64,000 bases of DNA from Herbaspirillum sp. ASV7 (GTDB lineage Bacteria > Pseudomonadota > Gammaproteobacteria > Burkholderiales > Burkholderiaceae_D), in assembly GCF_016429215.1 (NCBI RefSeq), contig NZ_JAELUH010000002.1, positions 62,001 through 126,000 of the forward strand, read 5' to 3'. The notes under the pieces are model-generated. The model did not search any database. It was not told where the DNA came from and worked only from the letters and a program-made list of their open reading frames with translations. The translations under genes and the position numbers were made by a program. Of this stretch, positions 39,839-48,976 are shown piece after piece; position 1 is the stretch's first letter; every line of letters begins with the position of its first letter.

Positions 39839-41308
39839 CTAACACGGCGATTGCTTCAGGATGCGCGCCAGGCGGCCGATGAGCGCATCGAATTGCTCCG
39901 AGGAAGTATTGCCGTAGCCGATCACCAGGCCGTTGTTTTCCACGCGCCTGTGCTGTACCGAGAAGGACGACAGCGCCCCCACATTCATGCCCGCCGCACG
40001 CGCAGCCGCACTGATGGCGACATCCTCCAGTGCCGCTGGCAACCGCACCGTCAGGTGCAGGCCGCTCTCCCCACCCATTACCGTATAGGACGCCGGCAAG
40101 TGCGCCTGCAGCGCCAGTCGCAAGGCCTGCTGCCGCTCGCGATACAGACGCCGCATGCGTCCCAGGTGGCGGGCAAACTGGCCGCCGGCGATGAACTCGG
40201 CCAGAGCCAGTTGCTCCAGCCGGTGTCCGCCGCGCAATAACTCGGCCAGGGCCGGATAGGCCCCCGCCCCCGCCGATGCCGGCAAGACCAGGAAACCGAT
40301 ACGCAAGGCCGGGAACATGGTCTTGCTGAACGTCCCCACATACAGCACTGGCGCATCGGCGACCAGCCCCTGCATGGCCGGCACCGGGTGGCCGCGATGG
40401 CGGAACTCGCTGTCGTAGTCGTCTTCGATGATCCAGCTGCCGGCCTGGCGCGCCCGGGCGATCAGCTCCAGCCGACGCGACAGCGACAACACCGCTCCGG
40501 TCGGATACTGGTGCGACGGCGTCACATGCACCAGTCGCGGCGCTTGCCGGCGCCAGGCCCGCGCCGCAATCAGGATGCCCTCGCCGTCGACCGGCATGGC
40601 CTGGATCTTCAGATCACCCGCATGAAAGGCCGCACGCACGCCCCCATAGCCCGGGTCTTCCATCCAGGCGCGCTCGCCCGGGTTGGAGAACAGCCGCACG
40701 CACAGCGACAAGGCCCCTTGCGCGCCCTCGGTCACCACGACCTGGCCCGCTGTACAGCGTACCCCGCGCGCTACGCGCAGATATTGTGCGATGGCCTCGC
40801 GCAAGGCCGGCTCCCCCAGCGGATCGCCATAGGCCAGCACCTGCGGCGAAGCGCGCTTCAAGGCCCGCTCCTGGGCGCGCAACCAGGCGTTGAGCGGAAA
40901 GCGGCTCAGCGCCGGCATGCCCGGCGTGAGCGGCAGGCTGCGGTCACCGGCATCGCGGGTGGGCGTCATGGTGCTGACGCGGCGCGACTGACGCTGTGCA
41001 GTCGCTGCCATGCGCTCGTCTGCGGCGGCGCCGCGCTGCTGCGGTGGCGCATGGGCCAGCGAGGCCACCCGGGTGCCCTGGCGATCCGCCTGGGCATAGC
41101 CCTCGGCCATCAGTTGCTCATAGACCGCCAGCACGGTATTGCGTGCCACCTGCAGCTCGCCGCACAGGCTGCGGGTGGAAGGCAGGCGGCTGCCCGCCGG
41201 CAGGCGGCCATCGAGGATGGCGTGCTTGAGGCGAGCCAGCAGCTGCTGCTGGCGCGACGCTGCGCCCGCGCCGGATTGCAGTGGTGAAGCAAGCAAGGAG
41301 ACGGACAT
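39839..41308 (-). CDS. MocR-family regulator (GntR HTH fused to aminotransferase fold)
   Basis: 489 residues. An N-terminal winged helix-turn-helix (GSRLPSTRSLCGELQVARNTVLAVYEQLMAEGY) is followed by a type I aminotransferase-like domain with PLP-site features: HVTPSHQYPTGAVLSLSRR, WIIEDDYDSEFRH and the lysine motif GTFSKTMFPALRIGFLV. MocR proteins use PLP or an amino compound as effector and commonly control a divergent gene. That gene here is the GNAT acetyltransferase at 41422. The start at 41308 (MSVSLLASPL) follows AAGGAG. An inverted repeat TGGCA-N10-TGCCA lies in the shared promoter region. Confidence 0.92.
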   Translation of the reverse strand: MSVSLLASPLQSGAGAASRQQQLLARLKHAILDGRLPAGSRLPSTRSLCGELQVARNTVLAVYEQLMAEGYAQADRQGTRVASLAHAPPQQRGAAADERMAATAQRQSRRVSTMTPTRDAGDRSLPLTPGMPALSRFPLNAWLRAQERALKRASPQVLAYGDPLGEPALREAIAQYLRVARGVRCTAGQVVVTEGAQGALSLCVRLFSNPGERAWMEDPGYGGVRAAFHAGDLKIQAMPVDGEGILIAARAWRRQAPRLVHVTPSHQYPTGAVLSLSRRLELIARARQAGSWIIEDDYDSEFRHRGHPVPAMQGLVADAPVLYVGTFSKTMFPALRIGFLVLPASAGAGAYPALAELLRGGHRLEQLALAEFIAGGQFARHLGRMRRLYRERQQALRLALQAHLPASYTVMGGESGLHLTVRLPAALEDVAISAAARAAGMNVGALSSFSVQHRRVENNGLVIGYGNTSSEQFDALIGRLARILKQSPC

Positions 41309-41347
41309 GGTCAGTGAAATTCGTGGTTCCATCGAAATGGGTAGGAA

Positions 41348-41367
41348 TGGCACTTTTTATGATGCCA
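41348..41367. promoter_or_regulatory. Candidate operator between MocR and GNAT genes
   Basis: TGGCACTTTTTATGATGCCA: inverted half-sites TGGCA/TGCCA separated by 10 AT-rich bases, lying 40 bases from the regulator start and 55 bases from the acetyltransferase start. Confidence 0.4.
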
Positions 41368-41421
41368 CGAAAACGCTATCGTCACGTCATCGTCAACCCT
41401 TCCACGCCACCACGCCCCCCT

Positions 41422-42141
41422 ATGACCGTGCAGACCCCACAACGCTACAACGAATTCCAGCAAGCCATCGGCCCCGCCCTGCCCGACTGGCAAGCCCGGC
41501 CCTACCCGTCGGGCATCAGCCTGCAGGGCCAATACTGCCGCCTGGAACACATCGATGCCGCGCGCCACGGTCGGCAGCTGTATCAGGCCTACGCCCAGGC
41601 CCCGGACGGACGCGACTGGACCTACATGATGAGCGGCCCCTTCCCCGACGAAGCCAGCTACCTGCTGCACGCCCAGAGCCTGCAGGCCAGCCAGGACCCG
41701 CTGCACTACGCCGTCGTCGACCAGGCCAGCGGCCAGGCCCTGGGCACGCTCTCGCTCATGCGCATCAATTCGGCCGGCGGTGGCATCGAGGTCGGGCATA
41801 TCGCCTTCTCGCCGCTGCTCAAGCGCACCCGCATCGCCACCGAGGCGCATTACCTGCTGATGCGCCATGTCTTCGACGAACTGGGCTATCGCCGCTACGA
41901 ATGGAAGTGTGACAGTCTCAATGCCCCCTCGCGGCAGGCCGCACAGCGGCTGGGTTTCCAGTTCGAAGGCATCTTCCGTCAGGCGGTCGTCTACCGTGGC
42001 CGCAGCCGCGATACGGCCTGGTTTTCCATCATCGACAGCGAATGGCCGGCGTTGCGCCTGGGCTTCGAACGCTGGCTGGAGGCCGCCAACTTCGACGCCG
42101 AGGGACGCCAGCGCCAGCCGCTGGGCAAGCTCACGGCTTGA
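41422..42141 (+). CDS. GNAT-family N-acetyltransferase (RimJ/RimL-like)
   Basis: 239 residues. The acetyl-CoA binding core reads IEVGHIAFSPLLKRTRIATEAHYLLMRHVFDELGYRRYEWKCDS, followed by a late RLGFQFEGIFRQAVVYRGRSRDTAWFSI. This resembles the ribosomal-protein or amino-acid acetyltransferase branch of GNAT. The start at 41422 (MTVQTPQRYNEF) was chosen because it leads directly into the conserved region; upstream ATGs add a basic leader. It is divergent from the MocR gene, its likely regulator, and ends overlapping the LysR gene by 11 bases tail to tail. Substrate unknown. Confidence 0.85.
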   Translation: MTVQTPQRYNEFQQAIGPALPDWQARPYPSGISLQGQYCRLEHIDAARHGRQLYQAYAQAPDGRDWTYMMSGPFPDEASYLLHAQSLQASQDPLHYAVVDQASGQALGTLSLMRINSAGGGIEVGHIAFSPLLKRTRIATEAHYLLMRHVFDELGYRRYEWKCDSLNAPSRQAAQRLGFQFEGIFRQAVVYRGRSRDTAWFSIIDSEWPALRLGFERWLEAANFDAEGRQRQPLGKLTA

Positions 42142-43033
42142 GCTGCTTCAGTTCCCATAGCGCATCGAGCACGTGCTGGGTGGCCGGTTCCGGCCGTCCG
42201 GCGCGATGGGCAATGCCCAGGGGCCGCCACAATGCCGGGCGCAAGGGCCGCATGGCGATGCGCGGGTCCAGCGGCACGGCCTGGCCCTGGGCGCTGGCCT
42301 CGTGCGGCAATAGCGTGGCGCCATAGCCGGCAGCCACCAGGCTCTTGATGGCATCGTTGAAATTGAGCTGGATGCGCGGCGCCGGGTGCTGACCGCCACC
42401 GGCAAACCACTCGGTGGTCAGGCGCGACAGGCGCGTCTCGGGCGCATTGAGGATCAGCGGCTGCGCCGCCAGCCAGGCCGGCGTCACCGTGCGCGGCGCC
42501 TGCCATGCGGCCGGCAGGAAGGCCACCACCGGATCGCGTCGCCACGGCTTGACCGACAGGCCGCCCACCGGCGTCTGCGGCAACGCCACCAGCCCGATAT
42601 CCAGCGCCCCGGCCGCCAGGCGCGACAAGGTCTCCTGCGAGGTCAGCACCATCACCTGCACATCGATGCCGGGATGGCTGGCGCCCAGTCGCGCCAACGC
42701 CTGCGGCAGCAGATAGGCGATGGCGCCGGTGGAAGCACCCAGCCTGACCCGCCCCTCCAAACCTTGTACCTGGCGGCCCACTTCTTCCAGCGCCTGCTCG
42801 GCGTCGGCCAGCAACTGGCGCGCGCGGGCGATCAACGTCTCGCCGATGCCGGAGGGGCGCACCTGGCTGCGCTGGCGCAACAGCAGAGGCGCGCCGATAC
42901 GCTCTTCCAGTTCGCTGATGTGCAGGCTCACCGTGGGTGGCGCCAGATGCAAGGCGCGCGCGGCAGCGGCAAAGGACCCCAGGTCGGCAATGGCTACCAG
43001 GGTGCGCAGACGGTCCAGGCTGAGTTCACGCAT
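42131..43033 (-). CDS. LysR-type transcriptional regulator
   Basis: 300 residues. The N-terminal winged helix-turn-helix is MRELSLDRLRTLVAIADLGSFAAAARALHLAPPTVS in register, followed by a LysR substrate-binding domain (RVRLGASTGAIAYLLPQAL, VMVLTSQETLSRLAAGALDIGLV). It is divergent from argC; the 199-base space between the two starts contains a dyad fitting a LysR operator. Family members often activate the neighbour with a pathway metabolite as coinducer. The effector is unknown. Confidence 0.93.
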   Translation of the reverse strand: MRELSLDRLRTLVAIADLGSFAAAARALHLAPPTVSLHISELEERIGAPLLLRQRSQVRPSGIGETLIARARQLLADAEQALEEVGRQVQGLEGRVRLGASTGAIAYLLPQALARLGASHPGIDVQVMVLTSQETLSRLAAGALDIGLVALPQTPVGGLSVKPWRRDPVVAFLPAAWQAPRTVTPAWLAAQPLILNAPETRLSRLTTEWFAGGGQHPAPRIQLNFNDAIKSLVAAGYGATLLPHEASAQGQAVPLDPRIAMRPLRPALWRPLGIAHRAGRPEPATQHVLDALWELKQLKP

Positions 43034-43094
43034 GGGAGAGACTCCGTAGGCAGGGAAATGGCAAGAAAATAGCAGGAAAACTGCAAGAGCGTTA

Positions 43095-43111
43095 ATTCAG
43101 GAAAACTGAAT
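43095..43111. promoter_or_regulatory. Candidate LysR operator (T-N11-A dyad)
   Basis: ATTCAGGAAAACTGAAT: perfect six-base arms around five bases, containing T-N11-A (TCAGGAAAACTGA), the LysR box form. It lies 62 bases before the LysR start and 122 bases before argC. Confidence 0.6.
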
Positions 43112-43232
43112 CATCTCTTTGCAATATTCAACTTTTCCAATTGTACGGTTTATCGGAACATGGCATTCCATCGGCACTACCGCGCCATGCCGGCCCCTTC
43201 TTTTTCCCAGGCGCGATCACAGGAGTCCTACC

Positions 43233-44174
43233 GTGAGCAATTCTCCCCTGATCTTCATCGACGGCGACCAAGGCACCACCGGCCTGCTGATCCACGAACG
43301 CCTGCGCGGCCGCAACGACCTGCGCCTGCTGAGCTTGCCGGCCGCCGAGCGCAAGGACCCGCTGCGTCGCGCCGAAGCCCTCAACAGTGCCGACATCGCC
43401 GTGCTGTGCCTGCCGGATCCCGCCGCCCGCGAAGCGGTGTCGTGGATCGAGAACCCCAAGGTACGCGTCATCGATGCCAGCTCGGCCCACCGCACCAGCG
43501 CCGGCTGGGTCTATGGTTTCCCGGAACTGGCGCCCGGCCAGACCGAGGCCATTGCCACCGCACAACGTGTGACCAATCCCGGCTGCTATCCCACTGGCGC
43601 TATCGCCCTGCTGCGCCCGCTGGTGCAGGCGGGACTGGTGCCGGCCGACTATCCGCTGTCGATCCAGGCGGTCTCGGGCTACTCCGGTGGAGGCCGCCCC
43701 CAGGTGGAACAGTACGAGGGTGCCGACGCCGCCAGCGCCGCCCCCTTCGTGGTCTATGGCCTGGGCCTGCACCACAAGCATCCACCCGAGATGCAGCTGC
43801 ACGCGGGGCTGACGCAGCGCCCCATCTTCGTCCCCTCCTACGGCGCGTTCCGCCAGGGCATCGTACTGACCATCGCGCTGCAGACCCGCCTGCTGCCAGC
43901 CCAGGCCAGCCTGGAGAGCCTGCGTGCCGCATTGCAGGCGCACTATGCCGGCAGCCGCTACATCAGCGTGCTCGACGCCGCGCAGAGTGCCGCCACCGAT
44001 CGCCTCGATCCGACCCGCCATAACGGCAGCAATGACATGACGCTGGGCGTGTTCGGCAATGCCGAGGAAGGCCATGTGCTGCTCTGCGCCGTCTTCGACA
44101 ACCTTGGCAAGGGTGCCTCGGGTGCCGCAGTGCAGAACCTGGAGCTGATGCTGGGCCAATACTGGCTCGCGTAA
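43233..44174 (+). CDS. argC: N-acetyl-gamma-glutamyl-phosphate reductase, type 2 (short)
   Basis: 313 residues, the short ArgC form. Reduces N-acetylglutamyl phosphate to the semialdehyde in arginine synthesis. N-terminal nucleotide region [17 protein letters not shown], catalytic cysteine in [10 protein letters not shown], and the C-terminal [25 protein letters not shown]. The start is a GTG at 43233 preceded by AGGAG seven bases upstream; no better ATG exists nearby. It is divergent from a LysR gene. The 313-residue size distinguishes it from the ~345-residue type 1 enzymes. Confidence 0.93.
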   Translation: MSNSPLIFIDGDQGTTGLLIHERLRGRNDLRLLSLPAAERKDPLRRAEALNSADIAVLCLPDPAAREAVSWIENPKVRVIDASSAHRTSAGWVYGFPELAPGQTEAIATAQRVTNPGCYPTGAIALLRPLVQAGLVPADYPLSIQAVSGYSGGGRPQVEQYEGADAASAAPFVVYGLGLHHKHPPEMQLHAGLTQRPIFVPSYGAFRQGIVLTIALQTRLLPAQASLESLRAALQAHYAGSRYISVLDAAQSAATDRLDPTRHNGSNDMTLGVFGNAEEGHVLLCAVFDNLGKGASGAAVQNLELMLGQYWLA

Positions 44175-44254
44175 GCGGCGGCGGCGCTGCAATGGCAGCC
44201 GCCGCCTGACCGGCGCAGCGCGGTCGCCGACTCGTAAAATTCTGAAAAAGCTTG

Positions 44255-44273
44255 ATCCCGCTCAGAGCGGGAT
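44255..44273 (+). terminator. Hairpin downstream of argC
   Basis: ATCCCGCTC, A, GAGCGGGAT, about 80 bases past the argC stop. There is no T run, so it is a weak or stabilising hairpin. Confidence 0.4.
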
Positions 44274-44372
44274 GGGGCAGGCTATGGCATCATGACGCCC
44301 TGATTCGCCAACACTGTCCCGCAGGCGCAGCCCCATTGCAGAGCTTGGGTCGTGCGCCTCGTCTCGAAGCAC

Positions 44373-44600
44373 ATGTCCACCATCATCGGCAAGATCGCCT
44401 GCCAGTTCCGCGGCGCGACCATCAACCTGACCCCGGTCTTGCGTACCGACGGCAAATGGAGCGCGTTCGTCCATATCGACTTTCCTGACCGCACCACCCA
44501 CGACTTCGGCGATTTCAAGGCCGGCAAGACCAAGATGGAAGCCCTGCAAAATGCCGTGACCGGCGCCGAGGGCTACATTGCGGGCCGTCTGGGCAACTAG
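44373..44600 (+). CDS. Small conserved-looking protein, unknown function
   Basis: About 75 residues from the ATG at 44373 (MSTIIGKIACQF); an ATG at 44352 would add seven. It is acidic-basic balanced with no transmembrane segment. The middle, GKWSAFVHIDFPDRTTHDFGDF, suggests a small beta-sheet protein. It ends 15 bases before a strong bidirectional terminator, as expected for a real gene. No family is recognised. Confidence 0.6.
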   Translation: MSTIIGKIACQFRGATINLTPVLRTDGKWSAFVHIDFPDRTTHDFGDFKAGKTKMEALQNAVTGAEGYIAGRLGN

Positions 44601-44615
44601 GGCTGGCAAAAAAAT

Positions 44616-44640
44616 GGCTCGCGTCGGCGCGAGCCTTTTT
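44616..44640. terminator. Bidirectional intrinsic terminator
   Basis: GGCTCGCG, loop TCGG, CGCGAGCC, with T run on the plus strand and an A run before the stem (U-tract on the minus strand). It separates the small gene from the convergent TRAP gene. Confidence 0.9.
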
Positions 44641-44666
44641 CCTGTCAAGCGGCGAAGCCACGGCGC

Positions 44667-45692
44667 TCAATTCATCTTCACACCCGCCGCCTCACTCTCC
44701 TTGTAGATGGCATCGATCAGGTCCTGCCCCACGCGACTGGCCATGCTCTTGTGTACCGGCAAGAGGGCGCGGCGCCATTCGGCCTTTTCCTCTTCGCTCA
44801 GGTAGTAGACCTTGGTCTTGCCACTGGCCTTGATGGCGGCCAGGGCATCGTCGTTTTCCTTCTGGGCGATGGTGTTGGCGTAGACCGTGGCTTCCTTCAT
44901 GGCCCCTTCGAGCTGGGTACGCACATCGGCCGGCAGCGCCTCCCAGAACTTCTTGTTGACGATCACCGCGTAACCGATATACCCATGGTCAGACACCGTC
45001 AGGTTGGACTGCACCTCGTGCATCTTCTGGGTATAGACATTGGAGGGTGTGTTCTCGCTGCCATCCACCACCCCGGTCTGCATGGCCTGGTACACCTCGG
45101 AAAAGGCCAGCACCTGGGGATTGGCCTTCAACGCCCGGAACTGCTCATCCAACACCTTGGAGGACTGGATGCGCATCTTCAGCGCCCGGAAATCCGCCAC
45201 CTTGTGCAGCGGCCGGTTGGCCGTCATCACCTTCATGCCGTTATCCCAGTAGGCCAGGCCCTTGATGCCCTTGCTCTCCAGCTTCTGGAACAGGCCCTGC
45301 CCGATCGGCCCCTCGGTGACCCGCTTCAACACCGCCTTGTTGGGGAAGATGTAAGGCAGGTCGAACACCTCGAACTCCCTGGCCCCCAGCGGCCCGAACT
45401 TGGCCAGCGACGGCGCCAGCATCTGCACCGAGCCCAGCTGCAGGGCCTCCAGCTCTTCCTTGTCCTTGTAGAGGGTGCTGTTGGGATAGACCTCGACCTT
45501 GACGCGGCCATGGGTCGCCTTCTCGGCCAGTTCCTTGAAGCGTTCCGCGCCCTTGCCCTTGGGCGTGTCGTTGGCCACCACGTGGCTGAACTTGATGACG
45601 ATGGTCTGCTGGGCCAGCGTTGCCGTGGCCGGCAGCGCCAGTGTGACAAAGGCGCAGGCGGTCAATGCCGCCCGCATGTTGTTGATGCTCAT
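44667..45692 (-). CDS. TRAP transporter substrate-binding protein (DctP family)
   Basis: 341 residues with a signal peptide (ALTACAFVTLALPATATLAQQ). DctP-type ligand-binding features: IKFSHVVANDTPKGKGAERFKELAEKA, NSTLYKDKEELEALQLGSVQM, FRALKMRIQSSKVLDEQFRAL with the conserved arginine that contacts a carboxylate, and YQAMQTGVVDGSENTPSNVYTQ. It should bind a carboxylic acid in the periplasm. No DctQ or DctM membrane subunit lies beside it within this window. It is next to the alcohol dehydrogenase at the end of the C5-acid cluster, so it likely imports that acid. Confidence 0.92.
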   Translation of the reverse strand: MSINNMRAALTACAFVTLALPATATLAQQTIVIKFSHVVANDTPKGKGAERFKELAEKATHGRVKVEVYPNSTLYKDKEELEALQLGSVQMLAPSLAKFGPLGAREFEVFDLPYIFPNKAVLKRVTEGPIGQGLFQKLESKGIKGLAYWDNGMKVMTANRPLHKVADFRALKMRIQSSKVLDEQFRALKANPQVLAFSEVYQAMQTGVVDGSENTPSNVYTQKMHEVQSNLTVSDHGYIGYAVIVNKKFWEALPADVRTQLEGAMKEATVYANTIAQKENDDALAAIKASGKTKVYYLSEEEKAEWRRALLPVHKSMASRVGQDLIDAIYKESEAAGVKMN

Positions 45693-45742
45693 GGGTGTCT
45701 CCTCCGGGTGAAGCCAGCAGCCGATGAGCCCGGCCGCTGACG

Positions 45743-46867
45743 TTAAAAGACGATCAGGTCGCGCAGCCCCTCCCCGCCATGCAGGCGGTCGAAACCGCGA
45801 TTGATGTCGGCCAGCGCCAGGCGCTCGCCCATGAGCTTGTCCACCGGCAGGCGGCCGGCCTGGTACAGGCCAATGTAGCGCGGGATATCGCGCACCGGCA
45901 CGCAGGAGCCGATATAGCTGCCTTTGACGGTACGTTCCTCGGCCACCAGGCTGACCTGTTGCAGCGCCCAGTTCTGGTTCGGCGCCGGCAGGCCGGCGGT
46001 GACCGTCATGCCGCCCCGGCGGGTCATGCGATAGGCGGCTTCCATGGCCTGCACGGAACCGGCCATCTCGAAGGCATAGTCGACGCCGCCCTTGGTGAGT
46101 TCCTTGACCTTTGCCGCGGCATCCGGGTCACGGGCATTCACGGTGGCTGTGGCGCCCAGCGCGCGCGCCACTTCCAGCTTGCTATCGTGCAGGTCCACCG
46201 CGATCACCTCACGCGCACCGGAGGCCAGCGCCCCCAGCATCGCGCACAGGCCCACGCCACCCAGCCCCAGCACCGCCGCCGTGGTACCGGCCTTGACCTC
46301 GGCGGTATTGACGGCTGCGCCCACGCCAGTCAGCACCGCGCAACCGAACAGGGCCGCCTCGACGGGATCGATATCAGCCTCGATCTTCACGCAGGAGCGA
46401 CGCGAGACCACCGCATGATCGGCAAAGGCCGACACCCCGAGGTGGTGATGCACCGCCTGGGTCTTGTCACGCAAACGGCGCTGGCCCGACAGCAGCTCGC
46501 CCACGGTGTTGGTGGCCGCGCCCGGTTCGCACAACGCCGGCCGCCCTTCCATGCAGGGCAGGCAGTGGCCGCAACTGGGCACGAAGACCAGCACCACCAG
46601 ATCGCCGGCACGCAGGTCGGTCACGCCGCTGCCCACCTCCACCACTTCGGCCGAAGCCTCGTGACCCAGCGCCATGGGCAGCGGACGCGGACGCACGCCG
46701 GTGATCACCGACAGGTCCGAATGGCATAGGCCGGCGGCCTTCATCTTCACCAGCACCTCGCCGGGGCCGGGCGGGTCAAGATCGAGTTCTTCGATCTTCA
46801 GCGGCTGGCTCACGGCAAACGGATGCGCATCGGTCATCTCGCGCAAAACGGCGGCCTGGATTTTCAT
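45743..46867 (-). CDS. Zinc-dependent alcohol dehydrogenase
   Basis: 374 residues, medium-chain zinc alcohol dehydrogenase close to class III/glutathione-dependent types. Catalytic zinc residues are in GLCHSDLSV and LGHEASAEV; the structural zinc cluster is CGHCLPCMEGRPALC; the Rossmann motif is LGLGGVGLCAMLG. The start at 46867 (MKIQAAVLREM) precedes a typical ADH beginning. It is read in the same direction as the upstream lyase gene, after a 53-base gap, and fits as part of that operon. The substrate is unknown; it may oxidise an alcohol precursor or handle an aldehyde. Confidence 0.9.
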   Translation of the reverse strand: MKIQAAVLREMTDAHPFAVSQPLKIEELDLDPPGPGEVLVKMKAAGLCHSDLSVITGVRPRPLPMALGHEASAEVVEVGSGVTDLRAGDLVVLVFVPSCGHCLPCMEGRPALCEPGAATNTVGELLSGQRRLRDKTQAVHHHLGVSAFADHAVVSRRSCVKIEADIDPVEAALFGCAVLTGVGAAVNTAEVKAGTTAAVLGLGGVGLCAMLGALASGAREVIAVDLHDSKLEVARALGATATVNARDPDAAAKVKELTKGGVDYAFEMAGSVQAMEAAYRMTRRGGMTVTAGLPAPNQNWALQQVSLVAEERTVKGSYIGSCVPVRDIPRYIGLYQAGRLPVDKLMGERLALADINRGFDRLHGGEGLRDLIVF

Positions 46868-46920
46868 GTGGTCGTCTCCCTCTGGTTGGAAAACGTCTAG
46901 GTTACACGAGCCGCTGCGGT

Positions 46921-47760
46921 TCAATCGGTCAGCAGGCCCGCCTGGTGCAGGAACTTCTCGGCCTGCAGGATCACCGGCCTGTCGATCATCTTGCCCTCCA
47001 GAGAAATGGCACCGCCGTCACTGGCGCGCACCGCCGCCATCACGGCGGCGGCCCAGGCCAGCTCTTGCTCGCTGGGCATGAAGCCACGCCGCACGCCTTG
47101 CACCTGGCGCGGATGGATGCACAGCTTGGCGCCAAAACCCAGCCGGCGCGCCCGCTGGACCATGCGCGCGAGGAAGGCATCGTCATTGAAATCGGTGGTC
47201 ACGCCATCGATGGGCGGGGCGATACCGCCCAGGCGCGAGGCCATCACCATCTCGATGCGGAAGTGCGTCAGCTCCTCCTCTTCCGGACCGCACTGCATGC
47301 CCAGATCGACCTGCGCATCGATGGAGCCGAAAGCCAGCCGCTGCACGCCCGGCACGGCCGCGATCTCGCGCATGGCCGCCAGACCGGCGGCACTCTCGAT
47401 GAGCGCGATCAGGCCGCGCCCGGGACCCAGCCGACGGGCAATCGCCGACAGGCTCTTGGGCTCTTCCGCCTTGGGCAACACGATGCCGGCCATGGACAGT
47501 GCCGAAAACGTCATCAGGTCCTCGCCGTGCCAGACCGTATCGGCGGCATTGATGCGCACCCACAGGCGCGGCTGCGGCCCCTGCTCGCGCAGCCAGCGCG
47601 CCAGAGTCTGGCGGGCCTGCTCCTTCTGCGGCAGGGCCACGGCATCCTCCAGGTCGACGATGACGGCATCGGCACCACTGGCCAGGGCCTTGGCATAGCG
47701 CTCCGGCCGATTGGCCGGCACGAACAGGAAACTGCTGGCCGTGGCGATCTGCGGCGCCAT
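46921..47760 (-). CDS. CitE/HpcH-type CoA-ester lyase (citramalyl-CoA lyase-like)
   Basis: 279 residues, HpcH/HpaI TIM-barrel family. N-terminal SFLFVPANRPERYAKALASGADAVIVDLEDAV holds the CoA-binding and first metal-binding Asp/Glu; RVNAA-like RINAADTVWHGEDL and LIALIESAAGLAAMREIA hold the second Glu; AFGSIDAQVDLG contains the metal Asp. Such enzymes cleave citramalyl-CoA, malyl-CoA or similar esters. The stop of the upstream CoA-transferase overlaps the start (TGATG); a GTG three bases earlier is possible. With the hydratase and CoA-transferase it forms an itaconate-type degradation set. Confidence 0.88.
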   Translation of the reverse strand: MAPQIATASSFLFVPANRPERYAKALASGADAVIVDLEDAVALPQKEQARQTLARWLREQGPQPRLWVRINAADTVWHGEDLMTFSALSMAGIVLPKAEEPKSLSAIARRLGPGRGLIALIESAAGLAAMREIAAVPGVQRLAFGSIDAQVDLGMQCGPEEEELTHFRIEMVMASRLGGIAPPIDGVTTDFNDDAFLARMVQRARRLGFGAKLCIHPRQVQGVRRGFMPSEQELAWAAAVMAAVRASDGGAISLEGKMIDRPVILQAEKFLHQAGLLTD

Positions 47761-48950
47761 CACACGGCTCCCCGTGCACGCAGCGTGGCGATGGCCGCCG
47801 CGTCATAACCCAGCCCGCCAAGAATGGCGTCGGTATGCTCCCCCAGCGCCGGGATGGGGTCCATGCGGTAGTCATAGCTGTCGTTGGCGCCTGGCGGCAG
47901 CAGCGCAGCCACCTTGCCAGCCGGCGTAGCGACCTCGGCCCAGCGCTGGCGCGCCGCCAGCTGCGGATGCTGCCACAGCTCATCCATGCCATTGACGCGG
48001 GCATTGGCGATCTGCGCCCGGTCCAGCCGCGCCACCACCTGCTCGGCGGTCATGCCGGCGAACATGTCCAGGATCAGCTGGCGCAGCACATCACGATGTT
48101 CGTGGCGGCGCGAGTTGCTGGAGAAGCGCGCATCGCCGGCCAGGGCGGCATCCTCCAGCACCAGCTCGCAGAAGACCTTCCATTCGCGCTCGTTCTGCAG
48201 ACCCAGCATCACGGTCTTGCCGTCGCCCGCCGTAAAGGGGCCATAGGGATAGATGGTGGCGTGCTCGGCCCCGGAGCGCTGTGGTGCGCCCGCGCCCTGA
48301 TAGGCATAGTAGAGCGGGAAGCTCATCCACTCGGTCAAAGCCTCCAGCATGGACAGGTCGATGTGGCTGCCGCGCCCATCGCGCCCGCGCTTGATCAGTG
48401 CGGCCAGGATGTTGGAGTAGGCATACATGCCGGCGGCGATGTCGGCAATCGAGCAACCGGCCTTGACCACCTCGTCGCGCGTCCCGGTCACCGAGAGAAA
48501 GCCGGCCTCGCTCTGGATCAGCAGGTCATAGGCCTTCTTGTCGCGATAGGGGCCATCCTCGCCGTAACCGGAAATGTCGCAGACGATCAGGCGCGGATGT
48601 TTCTCCTGCAGCACCGCAGCCGACAGGCCCAGCCCGGCCGCCGCACCCGGCGCCAGGTTCTGCACCAGCACATCGGCCTCTTGCAGCAAGTGGTCGATGA
48701 TGCGCTTGCCCTCTTCATCCTTGAGATTCAAGGTGAGGCTTTCCTTGGAACGATTGGTCCAGACAAAATGCGACGACAGGCCATGCACGCGGGTGTCATA
48801 CCCCCGCGCGAAATCCCCCACCCCGGGACGCTCGATCTTGATCACCCGGGCGCCCAGGTCGGCCAGCTGGCGCGTGCAGAACGGCGCGGCAATGGCATGC
48901 TCCAGGCTGATGACGGTAATGCCCTCCAGCGGGCGGTTGGCTTGTGACAT
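47760..48950 (-). CDS. CaiB/BaiF-family (class III) CoA-transferase
   Basis: 396 residues. Starts PLEGITVISLEHAIAAPFCTRQLADLGARVIKIERPG, a standard class III beginning. The catalytic aspartate is in KKAYDLLIQSEAGFLSVTG. Later, SLLEALTEW-like MLEALTEWMSFPLYY and RRHEHRDVLRQLI complete the fold. It should activate a carboxylic acid by moving CoA from a donor such as succinyl-CoA. The start at 48950 follows AGGAAGCG; the frame runs further but those residues look random. Its place between an acyl-CoA dehydrogenase and a CoA-ester lyase argues for a C5-dicarboxylate substrate. Confidence 0.92.
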   Translation of the reverse strand: MSQANRPLEGITVISLEHAIAAPFCTRQLADLGARVIKIERPGVGDFARGYDTRVHGLSSHFVWTNRSKESLTLNLKDEEGKRIIDHLLQEADVLVQNLAPGAAAGLGLSAAVLQEKHPRLIVCDISGYGEDGPYRDKKAYDLLIQSEAGFLSVTGTRDEVVKAGCSIADIAAGMYAYSNILAALIKRGRDGRGSHIDLSMLEALTEWMSFPLYYAYQGAGAPQRSGAEHATIYPYGPFTAGDGKTVMLGLQNEREWKVFCELVLEDAALAGDARFSSNSRRHEHRDVLRQLILDMFAGMTAEQVVARLDRAQIANARVNGMDELWQHPQLAARQRWAEVATPAGKVAALLPPGANDSYDYRMDPIPALGEHTDAILGGLGYDAAAIATLRARGAV

Positions 48951-48976
48951 GTCGCTTCCTCGGTGGATGGGCAGGT

